52,088 nt of DNA from DATACN01 sp038215095. GTDB lineage: Bacteria > Actinomycetota > Thermoleophilia > Solirubrobacterales > Thermoleophilaceae. How positions within the stretch are numbered: position 1 is the stretch's first letter; each line of letters starts with the position of its first letter. A program made the translations under genes and the position numbers. Below the pieces are notes generated by a model. It searched no databases and had not been told where the DNA came from. It saw nothing but the letters and a program-made list of their open reading frames with translations. Where the stretch lies: the NCBI GenBank assembly GCA_038215095.1, contig JBBQRG010000011.1, positions 1 to 52,088 on the forward strand, written 5' to 3'. Below are positions 1-8,018 of this stretch, piece by piece.

Positions 1-996
1 CCGGTAGCCGCCCAGCGCCGCCGCCGGGTACTCGAGCGGGTTGCCGTCCTCGCCCTGGTTGCCCGCGGCCGCCACCGGCAGCACGTTGTTCAGGAAGGCC
101 TCGTCCAGGGCGCGCGCCTGGCTCTCGCCGAAGTCGTCGCCCGCCAGGCTCATGTTCACGATGTCCGCGCCGCTGGCGACGGAGAACTGGAGGCCGCGCA
201 GCAGGTCGCCCACCGTGAAGCTGCCGTCGAGCGAGGCGCGCACCGGGAAGACCGTGGTGTTGCCGGCCACTCCGCGGCCGCCGGCGCCGTTGCCCCCGGT
301 CGCCGCGATCAGGCCGGCCACGAAGGTGCCGTGGCCCACGAAGTCGGTCACGTCCTGGCCGCCGGTGGCCGTGTCGAGGCGCTTGCCCACGTGGCCGGTC
401 AGGTCGGGGTGGTTGACGTCCATGCCGGTGTCGATCACGGCCACCTGGCGGCCAGAGCCGCCGCCGGCGGCCGCCAGGGCCTGCCCGGCGTGCACGGCGT
501 CGAATGCCCAGTCGTAGGGGATGCCCGTGGCCGGGTCGACCGAGTCGAAGAAGTCGGCCTTCTTAAGCTTGTTGTCCTGCTCCACGTAGGCGACCCCGGG
601 GTTGTGGCGCAGGCGCGCGGTCAGGGCCGATACGGAGGGCGCGCTCACCGTGAGCACGCCGATCGAGTCGATGGCCTGCACGGTGGCGCCAAGGTTCCTG
701 GCGGCGCGGGTGACCGCGGCGCGGTCGCCGTGGGTTCGCAGGCCTACCAGGACTCGGCCGGGGCCGGAGCGGCGCGCGAGCACGGCCATCGCGCGGTTTG
801 CGGACGAGGCGTTGACGCGCGGGGCCGCCGGCAGCGGCAGCGGCACAACGCCGTTCGACGAAATGCGTGCCTGGGACTGCAGTGCCTGGCGCAGCGCGTC
901 GCGCTCGCGGGGCACCCCTGCTTGGGCTGGACTGACGCCGGTGGCCACGGCCAGAAGCGCCGCGGAGAGGAGAATTACCTGCGTTGGTCTCAGCAC
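1..996 (-). CDS. Subtilisin-like (S8) secreted serine protease, C-terminus outside window
   Basis: Extracellular protease of the subtilase family; the gene runs off the left edge, so only 332 N-terminal residues are visible. A hydrophobic signal peptide covers about residues 5-26 (ending SPAQA). An inhibitor-I9-like propeptide with VAYVEQDN lies around 130-140. The catalytic Asp is D189 in VIDTGMD, the catalytic His is H222 in GHGTFVAG, and the oxyanion Asn is N313 in AAAGNQG. The catalytic Ser would lie beyond the edge. The GTG start at 996 is chosen because a -10-like TACCAT ends 7 bases upstream and the signal peptide begins at once. It is divergent from lgt. Confidence 0.9.
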   Translation of the reverse strand, partial: MLRPTQVILLSAALLAVATGVSPAQAGVPRERDALRQALQSQARISSNGVVPLPLPAAPRVNASSANRAMAVLARRSGPGRVLVGLRTHGDRAAVTRAARNLGATVQAIDSIGVLTVSAPSVSALTARLRHNPGVAYVEQDNKLKKADFFDSVDPATGIPYDWAFDAVHAGQALAAAGGGSGRQVAVIDTGMDVNHPDLTGHVGKRLDTATGGQDVTDFVGHGTFVAGLIAATGGNGAGGRGVAGNTTVFPVRASLDGSFTVGDLLRGLQFSVASGADIVNMSLAGDDFGESQARALDEAFLNNVLPVAAAGNQGEDGNPLEYPAAALGGYR

Positions 997-1002
997 TTTC
1001 TC

Positions 1003-1008
1003 ATGGTA
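1003..1008 (-). promoter_or_regulatory. Putative -10 hexamer (TACCAT) for the S8 protease
   Basis: TACCAT on the minus strand ends 7 bases before the GTG at 996. Transcription would start at or next to the start codon (leaderless). I see no convincing -35. Confidence 0.4.
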
Positions 1009-1059
1009 AGTCAGCTTTAGTCGCTGTGCCGAACCTGGCCACACGTACTAGTCATCGCC

Positions 1060-1065
1060 TAGCCT
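1060..1065 (+). promoter_or_regulatory. Putative -10 hexamer (TAGCCT) for lgt
   Basis: TAGCCT is followed 8 bases later by the ATG of lgt. The ten bases TAGCCTGAGC recur at the same distance before the topoisomerase gene at 42133. Confidence 0.4.
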
Positions 1066-1073
1066 GAGCCCGA

Positions 1074-1820
1074 ATGCTGCCCCGAATCGAGCTCGGTCCG
1101 CTGACTCTCCAGACCTTCGGGATCTGCTTTGCGGCCGCTTTCATCGTCTCGGGCGCCCTGGTGGCGCGGCGGCTCAAGGAGCTCGGGCATCCGTCGGACT
1201 GGGCGTACGAGATCGTCTTCGCGGCGCTGGTCGGCGGCCTGGTGGGCTCGCGCGTGGACTACGTGGCGCAGAACTGGAGCAAGGTCTCCGGCGACCTCCT
1301 CCACAACCTCTTCTCGGGCTCCGGCCTCGTTTGGTTCGGCGGCCTGGTGGGCGGGGCGGTGGGCGTGCTCCTGTGGGCGCGCTGGCGCGGCTGGCTGGGG
1401 CTGGCGCTGCTCGACGCCTGCGCCCCGGCGCTGGCGGTGGGCTACGCGATAGGCCGCATCGGCTGCCAGCTGTCGGGCGACGGCGACTACGGCAAGCCGA
1501 GCCACCTGCCCTGGGCCATGCCATACCCGGACGGCACGGTCGCGACCACCCAGGACGTGCATCCGACGCCCGTTTACGAGACGCTCGCGATGGGGCTGGT
1601 GGCGCTGTTGCTGTGGCGGCTGCGCGATCGCTTCGCGCCGGGCGTGCTGTTCGCGATCTACCTGATCCTGGCCGGCGTCGAGCGCCTGCTGGTGGAGATC
1701 ATCCGGCGAAACGACTCCGTGGTCGCCGGCCTGACGCTGCCCCAGCTCGTGAGCATCGGGATGATCGCCGCGGGCACGGCGTGGCTGGCCGCGCGCCGCC
1801 GCGAGCTCAAGCCCGCCTGA
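1074..1820 (+). CDS. lgt: Prolipoprotein diacylglyceryl transferase
   Basis: Integral membrane enzyme that transfers a diacylglyceryl group from phosphatidylglycerol to the lipobox cysteine of prolipoproteins, the first step of lipoprotein maturation. The 248-residue length is typical. Several membrane segments are visible. The family signature GRIGCQLSGDGDYG lies at 127-140 with the essential Arg at R128, followed by HPTPVYE at 163-169 and a C-terminal VERLLVEIIRRND region. The likely substrates in this window are the lipobox proteins at 33871-34962 and 36597-37166. Its 3' end overlaps the convergent permease gene by 14 bases. Confidence 0.95.
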   Translation: MLPRIELGPLTLQTFGICFAAAFIVSGALVARRLKELGHPSDWAYEIVFAALVGGLVGSRVDYVAQNWSKVSGDLLHNLFSGSGLVWFGGLVGGAVGVLLWARWRGWLGLALLDACAPALAVGYAIGRIGCQLSGDGDYGKPSHLPWAMPYPDGTVATTQDVHPTPVYETLAMGLVALLLWRLRDRFAPGVLFAIYLILAGVERLLVEIIRRNDSVVAGLTLPQLVSIGMIAAGTAWLAARRRELKPA

Positions 1821-2625
1821 GCGGCAGCACCACCCCGGCCAGCGCCAGCAGGCAGAGCGCCAGCGCCACGCAGGCGCCGGCCGCCGCGCCGGCGTGGAAG
1901 GAGGCGTAGATGCCGGCCATCCCGGCCAGCGCCGCGCCCGCGCTGCCCGCGAGCATCGCGCGCGCGGGCGTGGAGGCGTAGCGGCGCACCGCCACCGCGG
2001 GGGCCACCAGCGTGGCCAGCACCAGGAGATTGCCCAGCCCCTGAACCGCCACGGTGACGGCGGCGGCCAGCAGGATGAGCAGAGCCGCGCGCAGCAGGCC
2101 GGGGCGCAGCCCGAGCGCTCGCGAGCCGGGCTCGTCGAATGCCAGCGCGGACAGCGGGCGGTGCAGGACCACGAGCGCCGTGCCGCCGAGCAGCGCGAGC
2201 GCGCCGGCCGCCACCAGATCCGATCTCGCCACGCCCAGCGGGTCCCCGAACAGCAGCTCGGACAGCCGCGGCGGGGCGTCGGGGGAAAGCGCCAGCAGCG
2301 CTCCCACGCCGAGCAGCCCGCTGACCGCGACGGCGGTGCCGGTCTCCGGCCCGATGCGCTCGTCGCGCGCTGCCAGCGCGATCAGCGCGGCGGCGGCGAG
2401 CGCTCCGCCGGCGGCCCCCAGCAGCAGCGGCGCGCCTGCCAGCGCCGCGATCACGAGGCCCGGCAGCAGGCCGTGTGACAGCGACTCGGTGGCGTAGGCC
2501 AGGCGCTCGCTGACGACCCAGTACGCGAAGGCGCCGCAGAACGCGCCCAGCAGCAGGACCTCGAGCAGCGCGTTGCGGCCGATGCCCGAGCGCCAGGGGT
2601 CGAGGATGAAGTCCACCACGTCCAC
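1807..2625 (-). CDS. Metal ABC transporter permease (ZnuB/TroC family)
   Basis: Membrane permease of the ABC-3 family, which imports zinc, manganese or iron with an ATPase and a lipoprotein binding protein. The 272 residues are mostly hydrophobic, with eight or nine predicted membrane segments. The N-terminal AYATESLSHGLLPGLVIA matches the family's conserved SHAxLPG region, and the middle shows FDEPGSRALG. The start is GTG, one base after the ATPase stop codon, so the two are likely translated together. It is the last gene of the three-gene operon that begins at 4188. The metal cannot be told from sequence. Confidence 0.88.
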   Translation of the reverse strand: MDVVDFILDPWRSGIGRNALLEVLLLGAFCGAFAYWVVSERLAYATESLSHGLLPGLVIAALAGAPLLLGAAGGALAAAALIALAARDERIGPETGTAVAVSGLLGVGALLALSPDAPPRLSELLFGDPLGVARSDLVAAGALALLGGTALVVLHRPLSALAFDEPGSRALGLRPGLLRAALLILLAAAVTVAVQGLGNLLVLATLVAPAVAVRRYASTPARAMLAGSAGAALAGMAGIYASFHAGAAAGACVALALCLLALAGVVLPLRRA

Positions 2626-2626
2626 G

Positions 2627-3370
2627 TCAGTGCTCGTGGTGCTGCACGGTGACCGCGCGCAGAGGGCCGTCGTCGTCGATCACGATCAGCTCACTGCCGT
2701 AGGTGGCCTCGAGCGAGGCCTGGTCGAGGGCCTCGGCGGGCGGGCCGAAGGCCACCTGCCGGCGGCTCAGGCACAGCACCAGGTCGAAGCGGCGGGCGCT
2801 GCGCACGTCGTGGGTCGACACGAGCAGCGTGCGGCCCTCGGAGCGCAGCTCGTCGAACAGCGCCGAGATCAGCTCGGCGCTTGCGGGGTCCACGCCGGCC
2901 AGCGGCTCGTCGAGCAGCAGCACGGGCGTGTCCTGCACGATCGCGCGGGCCAGCAGCACCCGCTGGCGCTGGCCGCCGGACAGCTCGCCGAAGCGGCTCG
3001 CCTCCTCGTCCGCCAGGCCCACGCGCTCGAGCGCGGCCCGCGCCGCGTCGCGCTCCTGGCGGGCGGCCGGCAGCCACCAGCGCCCGTGCGCCAGCGAGCC
3101 CATCAGCGCCACGTCCAGCGCGCTGACCGGGAAGTCCAGCCGCGTGCGCTCGGTCTGTGCCACGTAGGCGGGCCTGCCGTCCACCTGCACGCGGCCGTCC
3201 AGGGGGCGCAGCTCGCCGGTGAGGGCGCGGAAGAGCGTGGTCTTGCCGCCGCCGTTCGGGCCCAGCACGCAAACGCTCCGTGCGGGGGGCACCGAGAAGC
3301 TCACGTCGCGGAGCACCGGCGCGCCGCCGTAGCCCACCGCCAGTCCCTCCACCGCTACGGCGCTACTCAC
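2627..3370 (-). CDS. Metal ABC transporter ATP-binding protein (ZnuC-like)
   Basis: Cytoplasmic ATPase powering the two neighbouring permeases. Walker A GPNGGGKTT is at residues 37-45 (K43), Q-loop Q72, signature LSGGQ at 130-134, Walker B LLLDEP at 151-156 and the switch His in STHD. The 247-residue length is normal. The C-terminus ends QHHEH, a short His-rich tail that might sense or bind metal; that is speculation. The GTG at 3370 overlaps the upstream permease stop as GTGA. A longer reading frame to 3454 exists but would run inside the upstream gene. Confidence 0.93.
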   Translation of the reverse strand: MSSAVAVEGLAVGYGGAPVLRDVSFSVPPARSVCVLGPNGGGKTTLFRALTGELRPLDGRVQVDGRPAYVAQTERTRLDFPVSALDVALMGSLAHGRWWLPAARQERDAARAALERVGLADEEASRFGELSGGQRQRVLLARAIVQDTPVLLLDEPLAGVDPASAELISALFDELRSEGRTLLVSTHDVRSARRFDLVLCLSRRQVAFGPPAEALDQASLEATYGSELIVIDDDGPLRAVTVQHHEH

Positions 3371-4188
3371 GCCACGCTCCTCGCGGCCAGGGCAGCCGCG
3401 AACACGGCCGCCCCGAGCGCCGCGACGGCCGGTCCCGGCGGTGCGTTCAGCCACAGCGCGAGGTAGAGGCCCACTGCCCCCTCGGCGGCGGCCACGGCCA
3501 CCGCGCCCGCCACCAGGCCGGTCACGCTGCGCGTGAAGAGCCTGGCAGTCGCCGCCGGCACCACGAACAGCGCCGTGACCAGCAGGGCGCCGACGGCTGG
3601 AATGGCGGCCACGGTGGCCAACGCAACCAGCCCGAGCAGCAGCCGCTCGGCAGTCGCGGTTGGGATGCCGAGCGCTGGTGCGCCCGCCGGGTCGAAGGCG
3701 AGCGCCGTCCAGGCGCGGCCGAGCGTCAGGGCCGCGGCGCCCGCGAGCACCGCCGCGGCGGCCGACACCGCCAGGTCACCCCCGCTCAGCCCCAGGAGGG
3801 TGCCGAACAGCAGGCGGTCGACCGCGCCGCCGGAGTGGAACACGTCGCTGGCCAGCACGACGCCGGTGGCCAGGGCCGCCACCAGGAGCAGGCCCGTGGC
3901 CGCCTCGCCCGGGACCCGGCCCGCCCGCTGCGCGCGCTCGACTCCGCCCGCGTAGCCGAGCGCCACGGCCAGCCCGGCCACGGTCGCGCTGATGCCGGAG
4001 GCGTCGGCCACCACCAGGCCGGGAAAGGTGGCGGTCCCCACCGCGTGGCTGAAAAAGGCGAGCCGGCGCAGTACGATCCAGGCGCCAAGGACCCCGGCGG
4101 CCACGGCGAGCAGACCAAGCTCGAAGAGCGCCGTCCTCATGTACGGAAGCTCGACCAGGTCGAGCGGCGAAGGAGCGCCACCGATCAC
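3367..4188 (-). CDS. Metal ABC transporter permease (ZnuB/TroC family), first gene of operon
   Basis: Second permease of the ABC-3 family (273 residues, many membrane segments). The N-terminus PYMRTALFELG, then VLRRLAFFSHAVGTATFPG around residues 40-60, matches the conserved start of TroC/ZnuB proteins, and FDPAGAPALG corresponds to the family's FDxxxAxxxG loop. The GTG at 4188 is preferred to ATG 4140 because the residues before PYMRTAL fit the family and a -10 TAGGCT ends 8 bases upstream. It is distinct in sequence from the permease at 1807-2625, so the transporter is probably a heterodimer. No substrate-binding protein gene lies in the operon. Confidence 0.9.
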   Translation of the reverse strand: MIGGAPSPLDLVELPYMRTALFELGLLAVAAGVLGAWIVLRRLAFFSHAVGTATFPGLVVADASGISATVAGLAVALGYAGGVERAQRAGRVPGEAATGLLLVAALATGVVLASDVFHSGGAVDRLLFGTLLGLSGGDLAVSAAAAVLAGAAALTLGRAWTALAFDPAGAPALGIPTATAERLLLGLVALATVAAIPAVGALLVTALFVVPAATARLFTRSVTGLVAGAVAVAAAEGAVGLYLALWLNAPPGPAVAALGAAVFAAALAARSVA

Positions 4189-4195
4189 CCGGCGA

Positions 4196-4201
4196 AGCCT
4201 A
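4196..4201 (-). promoter_or_regulatory. Putative -10 hexamer (TAGGCT) of the metal ABC operon
   Basis: TAGGCT on the minus strand lies 7 bases before the GTG start of the first permease and 3 bases downstream of the perfect palindrome at 4205-4217. Confidence 0.45.
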
Positions 4202-4204
4202 AAC

Positions 4205-4217
4205 GAGAATGATTCTC
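4205..4217. promoter_or_regulatory. Fur/Zur-type operator palindrome
   Basis: GAGAATGATTCTC is a perfect 6-1-6 inverted repeat, very similar in layout and sequence to Zur/Fur family boxes, which carry AAT-N-ATT at the centre. It sits between the divergent metal ABC operon (start 4188) and the gene at 4259, in the -10/-35 spacer of the former. A bound repressor would block the transporter promoter and perhaps both genes. Zinc (Zur) is favoured by the transporter family; iron or manganese regulators are not excluded. Confidence 0.7.
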
Positions 4218-4244
4218 AGAGGTTCCGGCAAGGCGCCGGAGGGG

Positions 4245-4250
4245 TAGAAC
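4245..4250 (+). promoter_or_regulatory. Putative -10 hexamer (TAGAAC)
   Basis: TAGAAC precedes the ATG at 4259 by 8 bases; the same hexamer precedes the GTG at 41036 by 7 bases. It departs from TANNNT at the last base. Confidence 0.3.
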
Positions 4251-4258
4251 GCAATTCG

Positions 4259-4840
4259 ATGGCAGTCCGCCGTTCCTTCATCGCCGGCCTTGGAACCACC
4301 GGCGTCCTCGTGGCCTTCGCGCTGCTGCTGCTCGTCGTGGTGGGCGCGCTGCTGGGCTTCCGCGGCTGGCCCGGCGACGGCTCGGTGGGCGACGCCGGCG
4401 GAGTCTCCATCGGCGACGCGCGGCTCACCGGCCTGCCGCCCGACCTTCTGCCGTTCGCCGCGGCGGCCAGGCCCGAGCTCACCGCGGCTCCGAGCTCAGG
4501 CCACGCGCGCGGACGCCACTCCCGCGACGCCGGCGCGGTGGCTGGCGTGCGCCAGCACTCCAAGGCCGGGCGCCGCCAGAGCGCCAGAGATGTGGCCGCC
4601 GGCGGCGGCGCACCCGGAGCGCGCGGAGCCTCTCCCGCCGTTCCGCAACCCACCGTCAAGGACGTGACCGACGGGGTGGCGAACACCGTGAACGAAGTCA
4701 GCCGGCGTGCCGGCCAACGCCTCGGCGAGACCACGCCCATGGGCCACCTTGTGGTGGAGACCGGAAGCGCTGTGTCGCAGACGGTGCACGACCTGGGCGT
4801 CCAGGCCCAGCACCCGAGCAAGCTGCCGAAGCTGCCCTAG
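4259..4840 (+). CDS. Membrane-anchored protein of unknown function
   Basis: 193 residues, no family recognised. A single strong membrane segment (about residues 14-36) follows the basic start MAVRRSF; the rest is Ala/Gly/Pro/Arg-rich, low-complexity and presumably outside the membrane. A C-terminal region with TVKDVTDGVANTVNEVSRRAGQ and TGSAVSQTVHDLG could form amphipathic helices. It is divergent from the metal ABC operon across the Fur/Zur-like palindrome, so co-regulation by metal is possible. Its TAG stop interlocks with the stop of the convergent hydrolase in CTAG. Confidence 0.7.
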   Translation: MAVRRSFIAGLGTTGVLVAFALLLLVVVGALLGFRGWPGDGSVGDAGGVSIGDARLTGLPPDLLPFAAAARPELTAAPSSGHARGRHSRDAGAVAGVRQHSKAGRRQSARDVAAGGGAPGARGASPAVPQPTVKDVTDGVANTVNEVSRRAGQRLGETTPMGHLVVETGSAVSQTVHDLGVQAQHPSKLPKLP

Positions 4841-5535
4841 CCGGCCGCGCGCTCGATGTAGCGCAGCGTGAGCTCCTGCAGCTCGGGATCGTGCTGGAGC
4901 GAGCGGTGGTGGCCGCCGGGGAACAGGAGCAGCCGCTTCGGCTCGTGCGCCACCGCGTGAAGCTGCTCACTCACCGCGTAGGGGACCTGCTCGTCCCCCT
5001 TGGCGTGAAGCAGCAGCAGCGCGGTCTGAGGCCCCAGGCGCGTGACCGCGTCGTAGGTGTCCATCGATTCGAGCCAGGGCTCGGCGGCCTCGCGGTCGCA
5101 CGCGAAGTCGGTCAGGTCGCCCGAGCGGATCCCGCGCAGCAGCAGGTCCTCCGGCGCCGGGCAGAGCGCCGCGACCGCGGTGAGGTCCGGGTCGCGGGCC
5201 CCGGCCTGGATGGCCAGGAAGCCGCCCATGCTCGAGCCGCGGATGGCCACCCTCGGCGCGTGCTCGCGCATCAGCTCGCACATCGCCAGCACGTCTTCCA
5301 CCGCACCCGGCCCGAAGCTGCCCTCCGAGCGCCCGTGCCCGCGCGAGTCCAGGCACAGCGCCGCCACCCCGTTGGCGCGCGCCAGGCGGCCGAAGTCGAA
5401 GTGGTTCTCCTTGGCCGAGCCGGCGCCGTGCAGCTGCACCACGCCCAGCGTCGGCTCGCTCTCGGGCAGGAAGAGCGCGTAGGAGAGCCCGTCGCGGCTG
5501 CCGAGCTCCGGTGGAGCCGGGGTTTCGTGCTTCAT
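4837..5535 (-). CDS. Alpha/beta hydrolase
   Basis: Serine hydrolase of unknown substrate, 232 residues, cytoplasmic. The strand-5 nucleophile elbow is GSSMGG with S102; LHGAGSAKE near 35-43 forms the oxyanion region; DSRGHGRSEG (63-72), the acidic residue in HAKGDEQVP and the His of GGHHRS complete the fold. It resembles the dienelactone hydrolase/BAAT group. The ATG at 5535 is preferred to in-frame upstream starts because these would lie inside lysA. Only 13 bases separate it from divergent lysA. The stop interlocks in CTAG with the preceding gene. Confidence 0.85.
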   Translation of the reverse strand: MKHETPAPPELGSRDGLSYALFLPESEPTLGVVQLHGAGSAKENHFDFGRLARANGVAALCLDSRGHGRSEGSFGPGAVEDVLAMCELMREHAPRVAIRGSSMGGFLAIQAGARDPDLTAVAALCPAPEDLLLRGIRSGDLTDFACDREAAEPWLESMDTYDAVTRLGPQTALLLLHAKGDEQVPYAVSEQLHAVAHEPKRLLLFPGGHHRSLQHDPELQELTLRYIERAAG

Positions 5536-5548
5536 ACTGCCCGCGATC

Positions 5549-6790
5549 ATGGCATCAGCGCAGGCCACGGTCTCCCACGTCTTCCCGCTGGGCTCGCGAC
5601 TGAACGAGGCCGGCCGGCTCGAGCTGGGCGGCTGCGACGCAATCGACCTCGCGCGCGAGTTCGGCACGCCCGCCTACGTCTATGCCGAGGACGACATCCG
5701 CGCACGCGCGCGGGCCTACCGCGAGGCGTTCGCCGAGCGCGCGGACCAGTCTGAGGTCATCTACGCCGGCAAGGCCTTCCCGAACACCGCCGTGTTCCGG
5801 CTGATGGCCGAGGAGGGGCTGTCCTGCGACGTCGCGTCGGGCGGCGAGCTGCACCTGGCGCTCGCGGCGGGCTTCGACCCCGCCCGCATCTACATGCACG
5901 GCAACAACAAGACCCCCGCAGAGCTGCGCTATGCGCTCGACAGCGGGGTCGGCCACATCGTGGTGGACAGCTTCGACGAGATCGAGCGCCTGGACGGGAG
6001 CGGGGCGAAGGTGATGATCCGTGTCACGCCCGGCATCGAGCCCAGCACGCACGCCTACATCCGGACCGGGCAGGTGGACTCGAAGTTCGGCTTCGCGATC
6101 GAGGACGTCCCGCGCGCGGTGGAGGCGTGCGACGCGGCGGGCCTCGAGCTGCACGGAATGCACGCCCACGTGGGCTCTCAGATCTTCGACCTCGACGAGC
6201 TCGAGCCGCTGGCCGAGCTGCTGGCGGGCATGGGCGATTGGCCGCTGCTGAACCTGGGCGGCGGTCTGGGCATCGCCTACACGGCCGACGAGCATCCTCC
6301 CTCGATCGAGGAGTACGCCGAGGCGCTGCTGCGGCGCGTGCCCAAGGGCGTGAAGGTGCTCTGCGAGCCCGGCCGCTCGCTGGTGGGCAACGCGGGGGTC
6401 ACGCTGTACACGGTGGGCACCGTGAAGCGCATCAAGGGCGTGCGCACCTACGTGTCGGTGGACGGCGGCATGTCGGACAACCTGCGCCCGATGCTCTACG
6501 GCGCGCGCTACGAGGCCCACCTGGCCGACCGCATGGGTGATGGCGGCGACCTCTGCTCGGTGGCCGGCATGCACTGCGAGTCGGGCGACATCCTGGTGCC
6601 CGACGTGCGCCTGCCAGACCCGCGCCCGGGCGACGTGCTGGTGATCCCTGCCACAGGCGCCTACGGGCACGCGATGGCCAGCAACTACAACGCGGTCCGC
6701 CGGCCGCCCGTGGTGTTCTGCAAGGACGGCGACGCGCGCGTCGTGGTGCGGCGCGAGACCTACGACGACCTCACGCTCCGTGACGCCTGA
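5549..6790 (+). CDS. lysA: Diaminopimelate decarboxylase
   Basis: PLP enzyme that decarboxylates meso-diaminopimelate to L-lysine, the last step of lysine synthesis. 413 residues, normal length. The PLP lysine is K75 in YAGKAF; HVGSQ at 207-211 and GGGLG at 237-241 bind phosphate; EPGRS is at 273-277 and the substrate-site CESGD begins at C343. It starts an operon with hom, thrC, thrB and a NUDIX gene, overlapping hom by 11 bases. A CATACT hexamer at 5533-5538 inside the start of the divergent hydrolase may be its -10. Confidence 0.95.
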   Translation: MASAQATVSHVFPLGSRLNEAGRLELGGCDAIDLAREFGTPAYVYAEDDIRARARAYREAFAERADQSEVIYAGKAFPNTAVFRLMAEEGLSCDVASGGELHLALAAGFDPARIYMHGNNKTPAELRYALDSGVGHIVVDSFDEIERLDGSGAKVMIRVTPGIEPSTHAYIRTGQVDSKFGFAIEDVPRAVEACDAAGLELHGMHAHVGSQIFDLDELEPLAELLAGMGDWPLLNLGGGLGIAYTADEHPPSIEEYAEALLRRVPKGVKVLCEPGRSLVGNAGVTLYTVGTVKRIKGVRTYVSVDGGMSDNLRPMLYGARYEAHLADRMGDGGDLCSVAGMHCESGDILVPDVRLPDPRPGDVLVIPATGAYGHAMASNYNAVRRPPVVFCKDGDARVVVRRETYDDLTLRDA

Positions 6791-8015
6791 GGTCGTGGCC
6801 CCCTTCAGGATCGGGCTGCTCGGGCTCGGCACGGTGGGCGCGGCCTTCCGCGACCTGCTCGAGGAGCGCGCCGACACGATCGAAGCCGAGGTGGGCCTGC
6901 GCGCGGAGCTGTCCGGTGTGCTGACCACGAGCCAGGGCGACTTCGACGAGATCCTGCGCGACAGCGACCTGATCGTGGAGCTGATCGGCGGCACCGAGCC
7001 GGCGCGCGACTACGTGCTGAGGGCGATCGCGGCCGGCCGCCACGTGGTGACCGCCAACAAGCAGCTGCTCTCGCAGCACGGCGAGGAGCTGTTCAACGCC
7101 GCGCGCGAGCACAAGGTGCAGCTGCGCTTCGAGGCCGCGGTGGCCGGCGTCGTGCCCGCCATCCGGGTGATGTCGGAGACGCTGGCATCCGCGCACATCG
7201 AGCGGGTGCACGGGATCGTGAACGGCACCACCAACTTCATCCTCACCGAGATGGCGCGCACGGGCGCGACCTACGACCAGGCGCTGAGTGAGGCCCAGGA
7301 GCTGGGCTTCGCCGAGGCCGATCCCACCGAGGACGTGACCGGCAAGGACGCGGCGGCCAAGATGGCGATCCTCGCCCGCCTGGCGTTCAACACGCCCGTG
7401 CACCTCGACCAGGTGAGCTACGAGGGCATCGAGCGCGTCACCTCGGAGGACATCGCCTACGCGCGCGAGCTGGGCCTGTCGCTGAAGCTGGTGGGGTCGG
7501 CCGAGCGCATCAACGGCGGCATCGCGGTGAACGTGTATCCCGCCTTCCTCTATGCCGGACACCCGCTGGCGTCTGTGAACGGCTCCTTCAACGCGGTGAC
7601 GATCGAGTCGCCGGCGATCACCGAGATCACGCTGTCCGGCCCCGGGGCGGGCGGCCCGCAGACCGCCAGCGCCGTGCTGGGCGACGTGATCTCGGCGATG
7701 ATCCCGCCGCCTTCGGTGCCGCCGCCCGCGGTGGAGCTGCCGGTGGTGCAGGACGTGGAGTTCTCCTTCTACATGCACCTGGAGGTGGCCGACAGGCCAG
7801 GAGTGCTGGCGCAGGTCGCGGAGATACTCGGGCTCCAGGGCGTGTCGATCCGCACGGTGGACCAGCGCGGCCTCGGCAACGAGGCGCGCCTCGTGATGGT
7901 CATGCACCCGGTGCTGGAGTCGCGCTTCCGCGCCGCGGTCGGGCTGATCGAGCGGCTCGACTTCGTGCGCGAGGCGCCGCGCGTGATCCGCGTGCTCGAG
8001 GAAGTCTTCGAGTAG
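6780..8015 (+). CDS. hom: Homoserine dehydrogenase
   Basis: NAD(P)H-dependent reduction of aspartate semialdehyde to homoserine, the branch point to threonine and methionine. 411 residues. The Rossmann loop GLGTVG is at 15-20; VTANKQLL and GIVNGTTNFIL are family signatures; an ACT domain occupies about 320-400 (FYMHLEVADRPGVLAQ), expected to mediate threonine feedback control. The GTG start overlaps lysA by 11 bases. thrC begins 3 bases after its stop. Confidence 0.95.
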   Translation: MTPEVVAPFRIGLLGLGTVGAAFRDLLEERADTIEAEVGLRAELSGVLTTSQGDFDEILRDSDLIVELIGGTEPARDYVLRAIAAGRHVVTANKQLLSQHGEELFNAAREHKVQLRFEAAVAGVVPAIRVMSETLASAHIERVHGIVNGTTNFILTEMARTGATYDQALSEAQELGFAEADPTEDVTGKDAAAKMAILARLAFNTPVHLDQVSYEGIERVTSEDIAYARELGLSLKLVGSAERINGGIAVNVYPAFLYAGHPLASVNGSFNAVTIESPAITEITLSGPGAGGPQTASAVLGDVISAMIPPPSVPPPAVELPVVQDVEFSFYMHLEVADRPGVLAQVAEILGLQGVSIRTVDQRGLGNEARLVMVMHPVLESRFRAAVGLIERLDFVREAPRVIRVLEEVFE

Positions 8016-8018
8016 GCC

